Shown piece after piece: positions 23,917-31,865 of a DNA stretch of 64,000 bases (its first letter is position 1; each line of letters starts with the position of its first letter). The stretch is from Nocardiopsis ganjiahuensis DSM 45031 (lineage in GTDB: Bacteria; Actinomycetota; Actinomycetes; Streptosporangiales; Streptosporangiaceae), in contig NZ_ANBA01000002.1 in assembly GCF_000341085.1 (NCBI RefSeq), forward strand, positions 62,001-126,000, given 5' to 3'. A program made the position numbers and the translations under genes. The notes beneath the pieces are model-generated. The model was not told the origin of the DNA. It saw only the letters and a program-made list of their open reading frames with translations, and did no database searches.

Positions 23917-24348
23917 ATGCGGCAGCAGGTGCACTTCATGACACTGGCCACGGCGGATCTGGACGCGGCGCGGCGCTTCTACCGGGACGGCCTGGGTTGG
24001 GAGCCCCTGGCGGACGTTCCGGGGGAGATCATCTTCTTCCAGGTCGCGCCCGGGCTGGTGCTGGGCCTGTTCGACACGCGCAAGTTCGACCGCGACCTCG
24101 GCGGCGGCTCCGGAATCACGGGGGTCTCGGGGCTCACCCTGTCGCACAACGTGGACAGCCCCGAGGAGGTCGGGGCCACCGTCGAGGCGATGACCGCGGC
24201 CGGGGCGACCGTGGTGAAGCGGCCCCAGCAGGGCGAGTTCGGCGGGGTCTTCCACGCGCACGTGCGCGACCCCAACGGTGTGGTCTGGGAGATCGCGCAC
24301 AACCCCGGATGGCACGTGGACGGATCGGGAAACGTGGTGTTCGGCTGA
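23917..24348 (+). CDS. VOC (glyoxalase/bleomycin-resistance fold) protein
   Basis: A 143-residue vicinal oxygen chelate protein with two beta-alpha-beta3 modules. [27 protein letters not shown] opens module 1. [23 protein letters not shown] closes module 2 with the usual D-P-x-G-x-x-W-E. A metal-binding His near residue 6 and Glu near 128 are present. The family covers glyoxalases, dioxygenases and drug-binding proteins; this one cannot be narrowed. The ATG follows GGGGGGAAC. Possibly cotranscribed with the preceding SDR. Confidence 0.8.
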   Translation: MRQQVHFMTLATADLDAARRFYRDGLGWEPLADVPGEIIFFQVAPGLVLGLFDTRKFDRDLGGGSGITGVSGLTLSHNVDSPEEVGATVEAMTAAGATVVKRPQQGEFGGVFHAHVRDPNGVVWEIAHNPGWHVDGSGNVVFG

Positions 24349-24672
24349 CCGAGGGACCTCGCGCCCAGCGGTGGAACGCGGCCGCGACGACCGGCCCTCC
24401 CGAACGGCGGGCCGGCCCGCCCTGGGCAGGAACGAGCATCCCGGGGCACAATCGGTGCACGGCGGACCTCCCGTACCCCACCGGGCCCGCGGCTCCGGCG
24501 GTCAAGGCCTGCAGCCCGGGACCAGCACCCGGTCCCTTCGAGTCGGCCCGGCGGCCCGGCCCCCGCGGCCGGGCTCCGCAACGCAAGCCCCCGCGGCCCG
24601 GCATCCGCAAACCGGCCTCTGCAACCCGTGTATCTGCCACCCAAGCCCTGTCACCCACACCCGGGGAGAGCG
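24349..24672. other. GC-rich spacer with imperfect repeats
   Basis: 324 bp without a supported gene. Two related GC blocks around 24548 and 24588 repeat CCCCCGCGGCC with flanking GGC and CCGCAA segments. They could fold, but no clear terminator is seen. Confidence 0.35.
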
Positions 24673-25521
24673 ATGTTCACCTTCGACAGCAGCGACGGCC
24701 TCACCGTGCACGTCCACGAATGGCAGCCCGACACCCCGCCGCGCGGGATCGTGCAGCTGGCACACGGCATGGGCGAGCACGCCCCTCGCTACGCACCCCT
24801 GGCCAGGGCGCTCAACGAGCACGGGTACGCGGTGTACGCCAACGACCACCGGGGCCACGGGGCCACCATGCACGCAGAACCCGGTCAGCTGGGCGCCGAC
24901 GGCTGGAACCTGCTGGTCGCCGACATGGCCGCGCTCTCCCGCATCCTGCGCGACCGCCACCCCGGCCTGCCCCTGGTACTGGTCGGGCACAGCCTCGGTT
25001 CCTTCGCCGCCCAGCAGTACCTGTTGGCGCACGCGGACCTGCTCACCGGGGCCGCGCTCAGTGGTACCACCGCCGTGGACCTGTTCCTGGGGTCGGTCCC
25101 GCCGGGCACCACCGACCTCAACGAGGTGTTCAACCTCCCCTTCCAGCCGGTCCGGACCACCGCGGACTGGCTGAGCCGCGACGAGGAGCAGGTCGACCTC
25201 TACGTCGCCGACCCCCTGTGCGGGTTCGCGGTGGACGAGGACGGGCTGGTGGGGCTGGCCACCGCGGCCTTCGGGCCGCTCACGGACCTCTCGGGGATCC
25301 GTACCGACCTGCCCCTGTACGTCCTGGTCGGGGACCACGACCCGCTCAACCACCGCCTGAAGTTCAGCGACGCCCTGGTCGAGCGCTACCGCAAGGCCGG
25401 CGTGGCCGACCTCGTGTACCGCACCTACCCGGGCGCGCGGCACGAGGTGCTCAACGAGACCAACCGGGCCGAGGTCGGCGGTGAGCTGGTGGAGTGGGTG
25501 GACCGGGTGACAGGAGCCTGA
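24673..25521 (+). CDS. Monoacylglycerol-lipase-like alpha/beta hydrolase
   Basis: A 282-residue cytosolic serine hydrolase of the lysophospholipase/monoglyceride lipase group. LAHGMGEHAPRYAPLA (30-45) is the HGxGEH oxyanion motif, and YANDHRGHGAT follows. Ser112 in LVGHSLGSF is the nucleophile. Asp in LVGDHDPLNH near 232 and His in YPGARHEVLNET near 260 complete the triad. This pattern is diagnostic for the family, which releases fatty acid from monoglycerides or lysolipids. The ATG follows GGGGAGAGCG. A double terminator follows the gene. Confidence 0.88.
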   Translation: MFTFDSSDGLTVHVHEWQPDTPPRGIVQLAHGMGEHAPRYAPLARALNEHGYAVYANDHRGHGATMHAEPGQLGADGWNLLVADMAALSRILRDRHPGLPLVLVGHSLGSFAAQQYLLAHADLLTGAALSGTTAVDLFLGSVPPGTTDLNEVFNLPFQPVRTTADWLSRDEEQVDLYVADPLCGFAVDEDGLVGLATAAFGPLTDLSGIRTDLPLYVLVGDHDPLNHRLKFSDALVERYRKAGVADLVYRTYPGARHEVLNETNRAEVGGELVEWVDRVTGA

Positions 25522-25587
25522 CCCCCGACTTCGGGTGCCTCGCGGCCAGGGCCTTAAGTCCCTTGAAAGCGGAGCGGAGCAGAATCG

Positions 25588-25628
25588 GAGCACCGGCACG
25601 GGCCGGTGCTCCCCCGCTTTCGCGGGGG
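25588..25628 (+). terminator. Tandem terminator hairpins
   Basis: Two abutting perfect stems: GAGCACCGGC/GCCGGTGCTC around ACGG, and CCCCCGC/GCGGGGG around TTTC. They lie 67 bp after the lipase-like gene. Confidence 0.75.
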
Positions 25629-26076
25629 CGTGTCCGTGGTTCCCCCACGCACGACGAACCCCACACCGGGAGAACGAGATGCGCGATCCTCTCCGTGCGC
25701 CCACCCCTCACCCGCGTCGGGCAGGCACCGCCCACGTCCCATGAGGGGCGCGAACCCCTGAGACCACGGATCTCCGGGGTACAGGCCCTTCCGGGGACGA
25801 CACCCCGCAAGGGCCGGGGCGACATGCGGCTGGCGCACCACGAGAACGCCAGAAGACACCAGCGACACCTCCGCCGCGTACACCGGCGTGGGCCGGGCGC
25901 CCCCGGACGCTGCGGTGAGGACCCCGACCTCCCACCGCACCGAGCCGGTACCGGGCGCCCGGAAAGGCCGTGCGCCGGAGTACGGGGCGCCCGGCGCCGG
26001 GGAGCCTGGTGCGGGCGGGCGGACCCGGTCCCTTAGGTTGACCCCAGTAGGTATCGGTTCGACCGGAGGTACTCGC
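25629..26076 (+). other. 448-bp leader region before the monooxygenase
   Basis: No full-size gene is supported. It holds a 21-codon ORF at 25679-25744 with GGGAG 6 nt upstream. Right behind its stop is the hairpin AGGGG-CGCGAA-CCCCT (25745-25759), then a larger hairpin at 25784-25815 (GGCCCTTCCGGGG with CCCCGCAAGGGCC). Further on, GGGCGCCCSG occurs three times. The order ORF, hairpin, hairpin, gene is attenuator-like but unproven. TTAGGTT at 26033 resembles half of an iron box. Confidence 0.4.
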
Positions 26077-26430
26077 ATGACCAGTGTCGTGAAGTTCAAC
26101 GTACTGACCGTCCCCGAGGGTGAGGGCTCCACGCTGGAGGAGCGGTTCGCCAAGCGCGCGGGGCTCGTGGAGAACCAGGAGGGCTTCGAGGAGTTCCAGC
26201 TCCTGCGCCCGGTCGAGGGCACCGACAAGTACCTCGTCTACACCCGCTGGCGGTCCGAGGAGGACTTCCAGAACTGGGTGAGCGGACAGGCCTTCAAGAA
26301 GGGCCACGCCCAGGCCGCGGCCGACGCGAAGAAGGACGGCCACGCCCACGGCGGGCACGGTGGACCGGCGGCGACCAACAGTGAGATCTGGGGCTTCGAG
26401 GTCGTCCAGCACGTGACCGCGAAGAGCTGA
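26077..26430 (+). CDS. ABM/HmoA-type haem-degrading monooxygenase-like protein
   Basis: A 117-residue antibiotic-biosynthesis-monooxygenase-fold protein. VVKFNVLTVPEGEGSTLEERFAKRAGLVENQEGFEEFQLLRPVEG and YTRWRSEEDFQNWVSGQAF are characteristic of the HmoA/IsdG-like branch, a ferredoxin-like dimer that binds haem. The insertion DGHAHGGHGG near 88-97 is His-rich and could bind metal or haem. It probably opens haem to release iron; the alternative is a quinol monooxygenase role. CGGAGGT lies 6 nt before the ATG. A weak iron-box half-site lies upstream. Confidence 0.75.
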   Translation: MTSVVKFNVLTVPEGEGSTLEERFAKRAGLVENQEGFEEFQLLRPVEGTDKYLVYTRWRSEEDFQNWVSGQAFKKGHAQAAADAKKDGHAHGGHGGPAATNSEIWGFEVVQHVTAKS

Positions 26431-26444
26431 ACCCGGCCCCTCCG

Positions 26445-26479
26445 CCCTCCCGGCCGCTCGATCACACGCGCCGGGAGGG
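26445..26479. terminator. Convergent terminator hairpin
   Basis: CCCTCCCGGC and GCCGGGAGGG with a 15-nt loop between the monooxygenase-like gene and the leftward methyltransferase gene. Confidence 0.65.
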
Positions 26480-26493
26480 TCCGCGCCGCCGCC

Positions 26494-27255
26494 TCACTCC
26501 GGTCTGCGGGCCTCGATCAGGTGGCGGGCGGAATGGGCCACGAACGGTCCCTTCTCCCCGATCTGTTCGTGCAGTTCCCGTAGCCGGTCCCGGTACTGGT
26601 CAACGGTGAATCCGGGGACCATCCACACGACCTTGCGCAGGAAGTACACGACCGCGCCGATGTCCGCGAACTCCATGCGGAGCCGTTCGGACCGCAGGTC
26701 GACGATCTCCAGGCCGGCCGCTTCGGCACCGGCCCGGTCGTGGTCGGGGTGGCGGGAGTCGTGCACCTCCTCCGGCTGCGGACCGAGGAAGTACTCGACC
26801 AGCTCGAACACGCTGGACGGTCCGACGTGCTGCGCCAGGTAGGTGCCGCCGGGCGCGAGGACACGGGCGATCTCGTCCCACCACACGGTGACGGGATGGC
26901 GGCACACGACCAGGTCGAAGGCGGCGTCGGCGAAGGGCAGCGGCGGTTCGTCGGGGTCGGCGACCACCGCCACTCCCTTGGGGTGCAGCAGGCGGGTGGC
27001 CTTGACGACGTTGGGCGGCCACCCCTCGGTGGCGACGGTCAGCGGAGGGTGTACGGGGATCCCGGCGAGGACCTCGCCGCCGCCGGTCTGGATGTCGAGG
27101 GCGGCGGTGGCGCGGGCCATCCGTCCACCCATGAGGCGCTGGTAGCCCCAGGAGGGCCGCTGCTCGGTGGCGCGCCCCTCGAACCAGGAGAAGTCCCAGC
27201 CCTCGGTCGGTTCGGCTGCGGCCTCGTCGATGAGTCGGTCGAAGGTTCGGTCCAT
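26494..27255 (-). CDS. Class I SAM-dependent methyltransferase
   Basis: A 253-residue cytosolic methyltransferase. The SAM-binding strand and loop is LDIQTGGGEVLAGI near 63, where the E/D-x-G-x-G-x-G signature is replaced by D-I-x-T-G-G-G-E. PLPFADAAFDLVVCRHPVTVWWDEIARVLAPGGTYLAQHVG near 117 is the conserved post-motif II-III stretch. Relatives are annotated as methyltransferase domain (UbiE-like) proteins of unknown acceptor; some are 23S rRNA-like. The start at 27255 is preceded by GACGAT and then GCGGGT, possibly leaderless. It is divergent from benE. Confidence 0.8.
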   Translation of the reverse strand: MDRTFDRLIDEAAAEPTEGWDFSWFEGRATEQRPSWGYQRLMGGRMARATAALDIQTGGGEVLAGIPVHPPLTVATEGWPPNVVKATRLLHPKGVAVVADPDEPPLPFADAAFDLVVCRHPVTVWWDEIARVLAPGGTYLAQHVGPSSVFELVEYFLGPQPEEVHDSRHPDHDRAGAEAAGLEIVDLRSERLRMEFADIGAVVYFLRKVVWMVPGFTVDQYRDRLRELHEQIGEKGPFVAHSARHLIEARRPE

Positions 27256-27426
27256 ACCCGCATCGTCGCCCGGAGCAGGGGCGCGAGTCCACCGCTTTGT
27301 TTCCGGCCTGTGGACAACTCCGCGTCCCGCCACTCGTCCACCGGTCCTCGCCACCGGTGACCCCGGACCCCGGAGGCCGCCACCCGGTGCACGGGGTTCG
27401 GTCATGGGGCGACAGGATGGTCCGCT

Positions 27427-28641
27427 ATGAGAACCGTCCTTCGGAGCGTCCAGCACGCCTTTCCCCTCTCCGCCGTGACCGCGGGGCTCATCGCCGTCCT
27501 GGTCGGGGTGACCAGCTCCGCGGCGATCGTGTTCACCGCCGCCGAGGCGGCCGGGGCCTCACCCGGGCAGATCGCCTCGTGGATGCTGGCTCTGGGCGTG
27601 GGTATGGCCGTGACCTGCGTGGGCCTGTCCCTGCGTTACAAGGCGCCCGTGGTGACCGCCTGGTCCACGCCGGGCGCGGCGCTGCTGGCGGTCGGTCTGG
27701 ACGGGGTGACCATGGCCCAGGCCGTGGGCGCCTTCCTCTTCTCCGCCGCCCTCATCACGCTGAGCGGGGTGACGGGGTGGTTCGAGCGGGTGATGGACCG
27801 GATTCCGGTTCCGCTGGCCGCGGGCCTGCTGGCGGGGGTGCTGCTGCAGTTCGGGACCGGGCTGTTCACCAGCATGGAGGGTGACTTCACGGTGGTGTTC
27901 GCGATGTTCGCGGCCTACCTGCTGTGCCGCCGGTGGCTGCCCCGGTACGCGGTCCTGCTGTCCCTGCTCGCCGGTGGTCTGGTGGCCGCCGCTCAGGGTT
28001 CGCTGCGGTTGGGGTCGGTGGACCTGGCACTGGCCGCACCGGTGTTCGTCGCCCCCGAGTTCTCGTGGCAGGTGCTGGTCAGCGTCGGTCTGCCGCTGTT
28101 CGTGGTGACGATGGCCTCGCAGAACCTGCCCGGGGTGGCGGTGCTGCGCGGTGACGGCTACCGGGTGCCGATCTCCCCGGTGATCGGCTGGACCGGGGCG
28201 ACCAACCTGGTCCTGGCGCCGTTCGGCTGCTACGGGATGAACCTGGCCGCGATCACCGCGGCGATCTGCACGGGCCCGCAGGCCCACCCGGATCCGGAGC
28301 GCCGCTACCTGGCAGGGGTGTGGGCGGGCGTCTTCTACCTGTGCGTGGGCGTGTTCGGTGCGACCGTGGCGTCCCTGCTGGCCACACTGCCCTCGACCCT
28401 GGTCCTGGCGATCGCCGGGCTGGGGCTGCTGGGCACGATCGGCGGTTCGCTGACCTCCGCGATGTCGGACGAGGACTCGCGGGAGGCCGCGGTGGTGACC
28501 TTCCTGGCGACGGCCTCAGGATTCACGCTGTTCGGGGTGGGTTCGGCCTTCTGGGGCCTGCTCGCCGGGGTCCTCACCCTGGTGGTGACCCGCTCCTACC
28601 GTTCCACGCCGAAGAGGCCCGCGGAGGGCGTCAAGGGATGA
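27427..28641 (+). CDS. benE: BenE family benzoate/H+ symporter
   Basis: A 404-residue inner-membrane protein with about 12 hydrophobic segments. The opening FPLSAVTAGLIAVLVGVTSSAAIVF, the WSTPGAALL loop near 77, VFVAPEFSW and ASQNLPGVAVLRGDGYRVP near 231 are BenE landmarks. The SLC23-like core carries the substrate site around the TPGAALL helix. It imports benzoate or related aromatic acids with protons; no benzoate-degradation genes are next to it. Start ATG at 27427. Its stop lies only 7 bp before the -35 element of the next promoter. Confidence 0.9.
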   Translation: MRTVLRSVQHAFPLSAVTAGLIAVLVGVTSSAAIVFTAAEAAGASPGQIASWMLALGVGMAVTCVGLSLRYKAPVVTAWSTPGAALLAVGLDGVTMAQAVGAFLFSAALITLSGVTGWFERVMDRIPVPLAAGLLAGVLLQFGTGLFTSMEGDFTVVFAMFAAYLLCRRWLPRYAVLLSLLAGGLVAAAQGSLRLGSVDLALAAPVFVAPEFSWQVLVSVGLPLFVVTMASQNLPGVAVLRGDGYRVPISPVIGWTGATNLVLAPFGCYGMNLAAITAAICTGPQAHPDPERRYLAGVWAGVFYLCVGVFGATVASLLATLPSTLVLAIAGLGLLGTIGGSLTSAMSDEDSREAAVVTFLATASGFTLFGVGSAFWGLLAGVLTLVVTRSYRSTPKRPAEGVKG

Positions 28642-28648
28642 AAAGGGC

Positions 28649-28678
28649 TTGCCCGGGCGGGACTCGCACCGCTATACA
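28649..28678 (+). promoter_or_regulatory. Sigma-70-type promoter of the second leader-GNAT module
   Basis: TTGCCC, 18-bp spacer, TATACA. Predicted start near 28685 gives a 5' leader of about 50 nt before the 17-residue peptide. No comparable pair was found upstream of copy 1. Confidence 0.6.
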
Positions 28679-28734
28679 TACTGAGGCCGCAACCGACCCC
28701 CGGAGCGGCGACGACGAGAAAGGAGGCACATCCG

Positions 28735-28788
28735 ATGTTCCCCGTGATCACCGCGTCCGTGTCCTCCCGGGTCAGCGACCACCGCTGA
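28735..28788 (+). CDS. 17-residue leader-type peptide ending Asp-His-Arg
   Basis: ATG with AGGAGG 8 nt upstream opens an 18-codon frame encoding MFPVITASVSSRVSDHR and ending in TGA. It is 38 nt before the TTG of the GNAT gene. The placement, ribosome binding site, terminal DHR and the identical last 12 nucleotides repeat the arrangement at 5921. The N-terminal residues differ (only the I-T pair and an Arg before the end are shared), so selection seems concentrated on the 3' end. Real translation is likely from the ribosome binding site and promoter; function unknown. Confidence 0.62.
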   Translation: MFPVITASVSSRVSDHR

Positions 28789-28793
28789 TCCCG
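28768..28793 (+). promoter_or_regulatory. RNA hairpin across the leader's last codons and stop
   Basis: CGGGTCAGCG pairs with CGCTG-A-TCCCG (one bulged T) around ACCAC. The right arm and loop match copy 1. In the left arm the G that forms a G-U pair in copy 1 is A here, giving A-U, so pairing is kept. Confidence 0.5.
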
Positions 28794-28826
28794 GTCACAG
28801 CGGGCGCACACACCGAAGGTGTTGGC

Positions 28827-29798
28827 TTGACCGCTCTTCCGAACGACCTGACCATCCGTTCCATCACCGGTCCCGAGGAGCTCGAACTCTTCAACCGGCT
28901 TCCCTACGTGCAGAACCACGAGCTCGCAGACGACCTCGCCAAGGGCCGCCGCCGGCCCTCCTGGATGTGGATGGCCCTCGACGGCGACCGCCTCCTGGCC
29001 CGGATGTCCTGGTGGTGCCGCGAACAGGACGACGCCCCGTTCCTCCTGGACCTCCTCGACGTGGTCGACGACGCCCACGACGTCGACCGTGTCGCCGTCG
29101 CCGAGCAGCTGCTGCGCACCGCGCACGCGTCCCTGTTCCCCGACGGCACCCCCGTCGCCCAGGGCACTCCCCCGCCCGAGTACCTGCGTTTCGTCCCCGC
29201 GAACTGGCGCGAGGACGAGGCGGCCCGACGCGTGGTGGAGGACCGTGTGCACGCGGTCGAGCGGGTGGGCGCCGTCCCGCTCGTCGAGCGCCTGCGCTTC
29301 GAGTGGTTCGCCGAGAACCCGGTTCCCGTGGTCGGCGACCGCCTGCGGTTCCGGGAGATCGAGAGCACCGAGGACATCCTCGGCCTCATGGCCCGGGCCC
29401 TGGACGGCACCCTGGACGTCCACGACCGGGCCGACCTCTCGGAGAAGTCCGCCGAGGAGGTCGCGGCGGCCAACTTCGCCGACGAGTTCGCCAACTACCG
29501 GACCCCCAGGTCCTGGTGGCGGGTGGCGACCCTCCCGGACGGTGAGCCCGTGGGCTTCGTGATCCCCGCCCGCAACGCCTACCACCCGATCATCGCCTAC
29601 ATCGCGGTGCTGCCCGAGTACCGGGGCAACGGCTACATCGACGACCTGCTCGCCGAGGGCACCCGGGTCCTGGCCGAGGAGGGCGCTCGGAACGTCCGGG
29701 CCGCCACGGACGTCGGGAACGTCCCCATGGCCCAGGCGTTCACCCGGGCCGGCTACGACACCGTCAGCGGAGTGGTGAACCTGACCTGGGAGAAGTAG
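28827..29798 (+). CDS. GNAT family N-acetyltransferase (copy 2 of a duplicated module)
   Basis: A 323-residue paralogue of the protein at 6018. It starts at TTG with GAAGG about 9 nt upstream. It opens LTIRSITGPEELELFNRLPY and ends with the GNAT core IIAYIAVLPEYRGNGYIDDLL near 264 and ATDVGNVPMAQAFTRAGY. The RFVPANW segment near 135 and RTPRSWWRVATLPDGEPVGFV near 225 are shared with copy 1, so the similarity covers the full length. The surrounding genes differ from copy 1, so the leader and the GNAT gene were duplicated, or kept, together. Acceptor unknown. Confidence 0.82.
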   Translation: MTALPNDLTIRSITGPEELELFNRLPYVQNHELADDLAKGRRRPSWMWMALDGDRLLARMSWWCREQDDAPFLLDLLDVVDDAHDVDRVAVAEQLLRTAHASLFPDGTPVAQGTPPPEYLRFVPANWREDEAARRVVEDRVHAVERVGAVPLVERLRFEWFAENPVPVVGDRLRFREIESTEDILGLMARALDGTLDVHDRADLSEKSAEEVAAANFADEFANYRTPRSWWRVATLPDGEPVGFVIPARNAYHPIIAYIAVLPEYRGNGYIDDLLAEGTRVLAEEGARNVRAATDVGNVPMAQAFTRAGYDTVSGVVNLTWEK

Positions 29799-29813
29799 GC
29801 CCACAGAGCAGCG

Positions 29814-29842
29814 GGCCCGGCGGCAGGCCCCGGTGCCGGGCC
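29814..29842 (+). terminator. Terminator hairpin after GNAT copy 2
   Basis: GGCCCGGC and GCCGGGCC with a 13-nt loop, 15 bp after the stop codon. Confidence 0.6.
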
Positions 29843-29889
29843 GCGGAGGTGGCGGAAGACTCCGCCGCCCGCGCGGAGGGCTGACCCCT

Positions 29890-29921
29890 GAGGGGAGGAG
29901 TGCTGCGGCGCCCCTCCCCTC
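29890..29921 (-). terminator. Terminator hairpin after nucleotidyltransferase
   Basis: GAGGGGAGG and CCTCCCCTC with a 14-nt loop. It lies downstream of the leftward nucleotidyltransferase gene. Confidence 0.6.
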
Positions 29922-29967
29922 GGCCGTGCCCGCACCGCGCGCGGCGGGGTGCGGCCGGCGAACGCGG

Positions 29968-30738
29968 CTAACGGGCTCCGGCGATGATGCGTCCGGTCTC
30001 GGCGACCGCGGCGAGGAGGTCCTGGGGGTCGGCGGTCATCCCGGCGACCACGAAGTCCACCTCCTCCAGACCGGCCTTGGCCAGCAGGGTCTTGTCGTTG
30101 GTGGCCCACTCGCCGCGGGCGGCCAGAACGGCGTGCGCCGCCTGCGAGGCGGCCTGGGCGACCAGCCCCGCGCACTGGGCCACCCGGCCGTGCGGGGCGT
30201 GGTTGCGCTCCGCGTAGGCGAGGTTGGCCGAGGCGAACCCCCGCCAGACCGGCGGCGCGCTCCGGCGGAGCGGGTTCGGGTACTCGGGGCGGGGCAGCTC
30301 CCCGACCAGTACCCGGCCCACGGCGAGCTCCGCCACCACCAGGTAGGTGGGGATGCCCACCAGGTGGAACATGAGCGGCTCGATCCGGAACCGGCCCTGC
30401 TCGGCCTCTGCCAGCTCGTGTTCCACCACGTCGAGGTCGCGGTAGTGGACGTCCACCGGTCGTCCGTCGATCCGCAGCCAGGCACCGCCGTTGAACACCC
30501 CCTCGCTCCAGCCGCCGAACTCCGAGACCTCTCCCTCCCAGCCCACGTCCCGCAGCGCCTGTGGGCCGAACTCGCCCCTGGAGCCCCGGTAGTAGACGGC
30601 GAGGTCCCAGTCGCTGTCGGGCCGGTGTGTGCCCTGGGCACGTGAACCGCCGAGGGTGACCGCCTCGACCCCGGGAAGGGCGGCGAGGCGGTCAGCGGTG
30701 GCGGCGAGGAAGCGTTCGTCGGGTTCGGCGAGGGTCAT
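29968..30738 (-). CDS. Nucleotidyltransferase (Pol-beta fold), DUF4037-like
   Basis: A 256-residue protein. LGGSRAQGTHRPDSDWDLAVYY has the GS-x10-D-x-D signature of the DNA polymerase beta superfamily (Ser32, Asp43, Asp45). PVDVHYRD near 95 supplies the third carboxylate. The C-terminal half is helical with ANLAYAERNHAPHGR. It should transfer a nucleotidyl group from NTP. Related proteins include aminoglycoside adenylyltransferases and tRNA-CCA-like or MNT antitoxin-like enzymes; this one cannot be narrowed. The start may be leaderless. An APH-like kinase gene is divergent from it. Confidence 0.8.
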   Translation of the reverse strand: MTLAEPDERFLAATADRLAALPGVEAVTLGGSRAQGTHRPDSDWDLAVYYRGSRGEFGPQALRDVGWEGEVSEFGGWSEGVFNGGAWLRIDGRPVDVHYRDLDVVEHELAEAEQGRFRIEPLMFHLVGIPTYLVVAELAVGRVLVGELPRPEYPNPLRRSAPPVWRGFASANLAYAERNHAPHGRVAQCAGLVAQAASQAAHAVLAARGEWATNDKTLLAKAGLEEVDFVVAGMTADPQDLLAAVAETGRIIAGAR

Positions 30739-30991
30739 GCCTCCATGATGGCGTCACTCTCCGGGGGCCCGCAGGCCCTTTTCGGGCTGCGGGCCAGGAG
30801 GGCCTCCAGCGGCGGCGGTGGCCGCGACCGGGTCCGGTGCCCTGCTGCCGGGGCGCCCGTAGGTCACCCGGCGCAGGAACGTCCCGGCCGCCCCGGACCC
30901 GGAGCGCCCTCCCGGGGGCGCCCCCGCCGACCGGATCGGGACGGGGAAAAACCCCTGGTCCGCGCGCGGGCGGCGTTCCTAGACTGCGGGC

Positions 30992-31834
30992 ATGGACTTC
31001 CCCCGCTTCCGCGACCCGGCGCTGCGCACCCTCCGTCCGGAGGAGGTCCATGTCGGCCTCTCCGGGGCGCGCGTGTTCCACCTCCACGACGGCACCGGCC
31101 GTCCGGTCGCCGTGTTCAAGAGTGTGCCGCCGGACCGGCCCGACCTCATGGCCGAGCTGATGGCCGAGTCGGAGAACACGGAACGGCTGTCCAGGGCCGG
31201 AGCGGCGGTCCCGAACCTGCTGGAGACCGGTGCCCCGCCGGAACGGACCGGGGTTCCGGGACTCCGGTGGATGCTCACCTCCCACCTGCCGGGAACCCCC
31301 GCCCACGAGCCCCGGGCCCTCCGGGAGCACCCGGACCTGGTGGAGGTCCTGGCCGAGGCCGCACACGGCCTCCACCGGCCCCACCCCGGTTCCGTGCTGC
31401 GGTACGAACGGCTGGAGGACGAGGTGGAGCGGGCCCGGGAACGGGTGGCCTCGGGGGTGGTCCAGCGCTCCTGGCAGGGCACCGGCCGGGCCGGAACCGA
31501 CCCGGTCCGTGCGCTGGCCGAGGTGGAACGCCGGGTCGAGCGGGCGGGCCGCCTCCCCTTGGTGGTGACCCACGGGGACTTCTGCCTGCCGAACGTCCTG
31601 GTCACCCCGGAGGGCGGATGGGGGTTCGTGGATCTGGGCCGGGCCGGGCTCGCGGATTCGCACCGGGACCTGGCCGCCATGGTGGGCAGCCTGCGCAGTC
31701 GGCTGAACCCGCACTTCGGTGAGGCGGACGCCGAACGGTTCCTGGACGCCTACGGCCGGGAACGCGTCGACCCCGAAATGCTCGCGCTGCACTTCGAGGT
31801 CGACGCCTTCTTCTGGCCGGCGGCACCGGACTGA
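30992..31834 (+). CDS. APH-family (aminoglycoside 3'-phosphotransferase-like) kinase
   Basis: A 280-residue kinase-fold protein. FHLHDGTGRPVAVFKSV (29-45) is the nucleotide-binding sheet with the lysine. The catalytic loop is VVTHGDFCLPNVL (HGDFCLPN 194-201), and FVDLGRAGLADSHRDLA (212-227) holds the metal-binding Asp214 and the exact G-R-x-G-x-A-D-x-x-x-D-L pattern of APH(3') enzymes. It may phosphorylate an aminoglycoside or an endogenous sugar or amino alcohol. TAGACT ends 6 nt before the ATG (leaderless). Whether it gives resistance is untested. Confidence 0.85.
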   Translation: MDFPRFRDPALRTLRPEEVHVGLSGARVFHLHDGTGRPVAVFKSVPPDRPDLMAELMAESENTERLSRAGAAVPNLLETGAPPERTGVPGLRWMLTSHLPGTPAHEPRALREHPDLVEVLAEAAHGLHRPHPGSVLRYERLEDEVERARERVASGVVQRSWQGTGRAGTDPVRALAEVERRVERAGRLPLVVTHGDFCLPNVLVTPEGGWGFVDLGRAGLADSHRDLAAMVGSLRSRLNPHFGEADAERFLDAYGRERVDPEMLALHFEVDAFFWPAAPD

Positions 31835-31865
31835 CCCGCCCGGCCCGGAACTCCCGGCTCGGGGA

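Noticed and set aside
24349..25520. tRNA or rRNA genes anywhere in the window
   Set aside because: I looked for GGTTCRANNCC T-loops with matching acceptor stems, particularly in this and other spacers, and found none.
25611..25640. Single sequence similar to a type I-E CRISPR repeat (CCCCCGC-TTTC-GCGGGGG flanked by GTGCT and GTCC)
   Set aside because: It occurs once, is fused to a second perfect hairpin and sits right behind a stop codon, so a terminator is the better reading. No other copy or spacer is present, although the orphan Cas6e-like gene made it worth checking.
26033..26051. Iron box upstream of the haem-monooxygenase-like gene
   Set aside because: Only the left half (TTAGGTT) fits; the right half does not pair with it.
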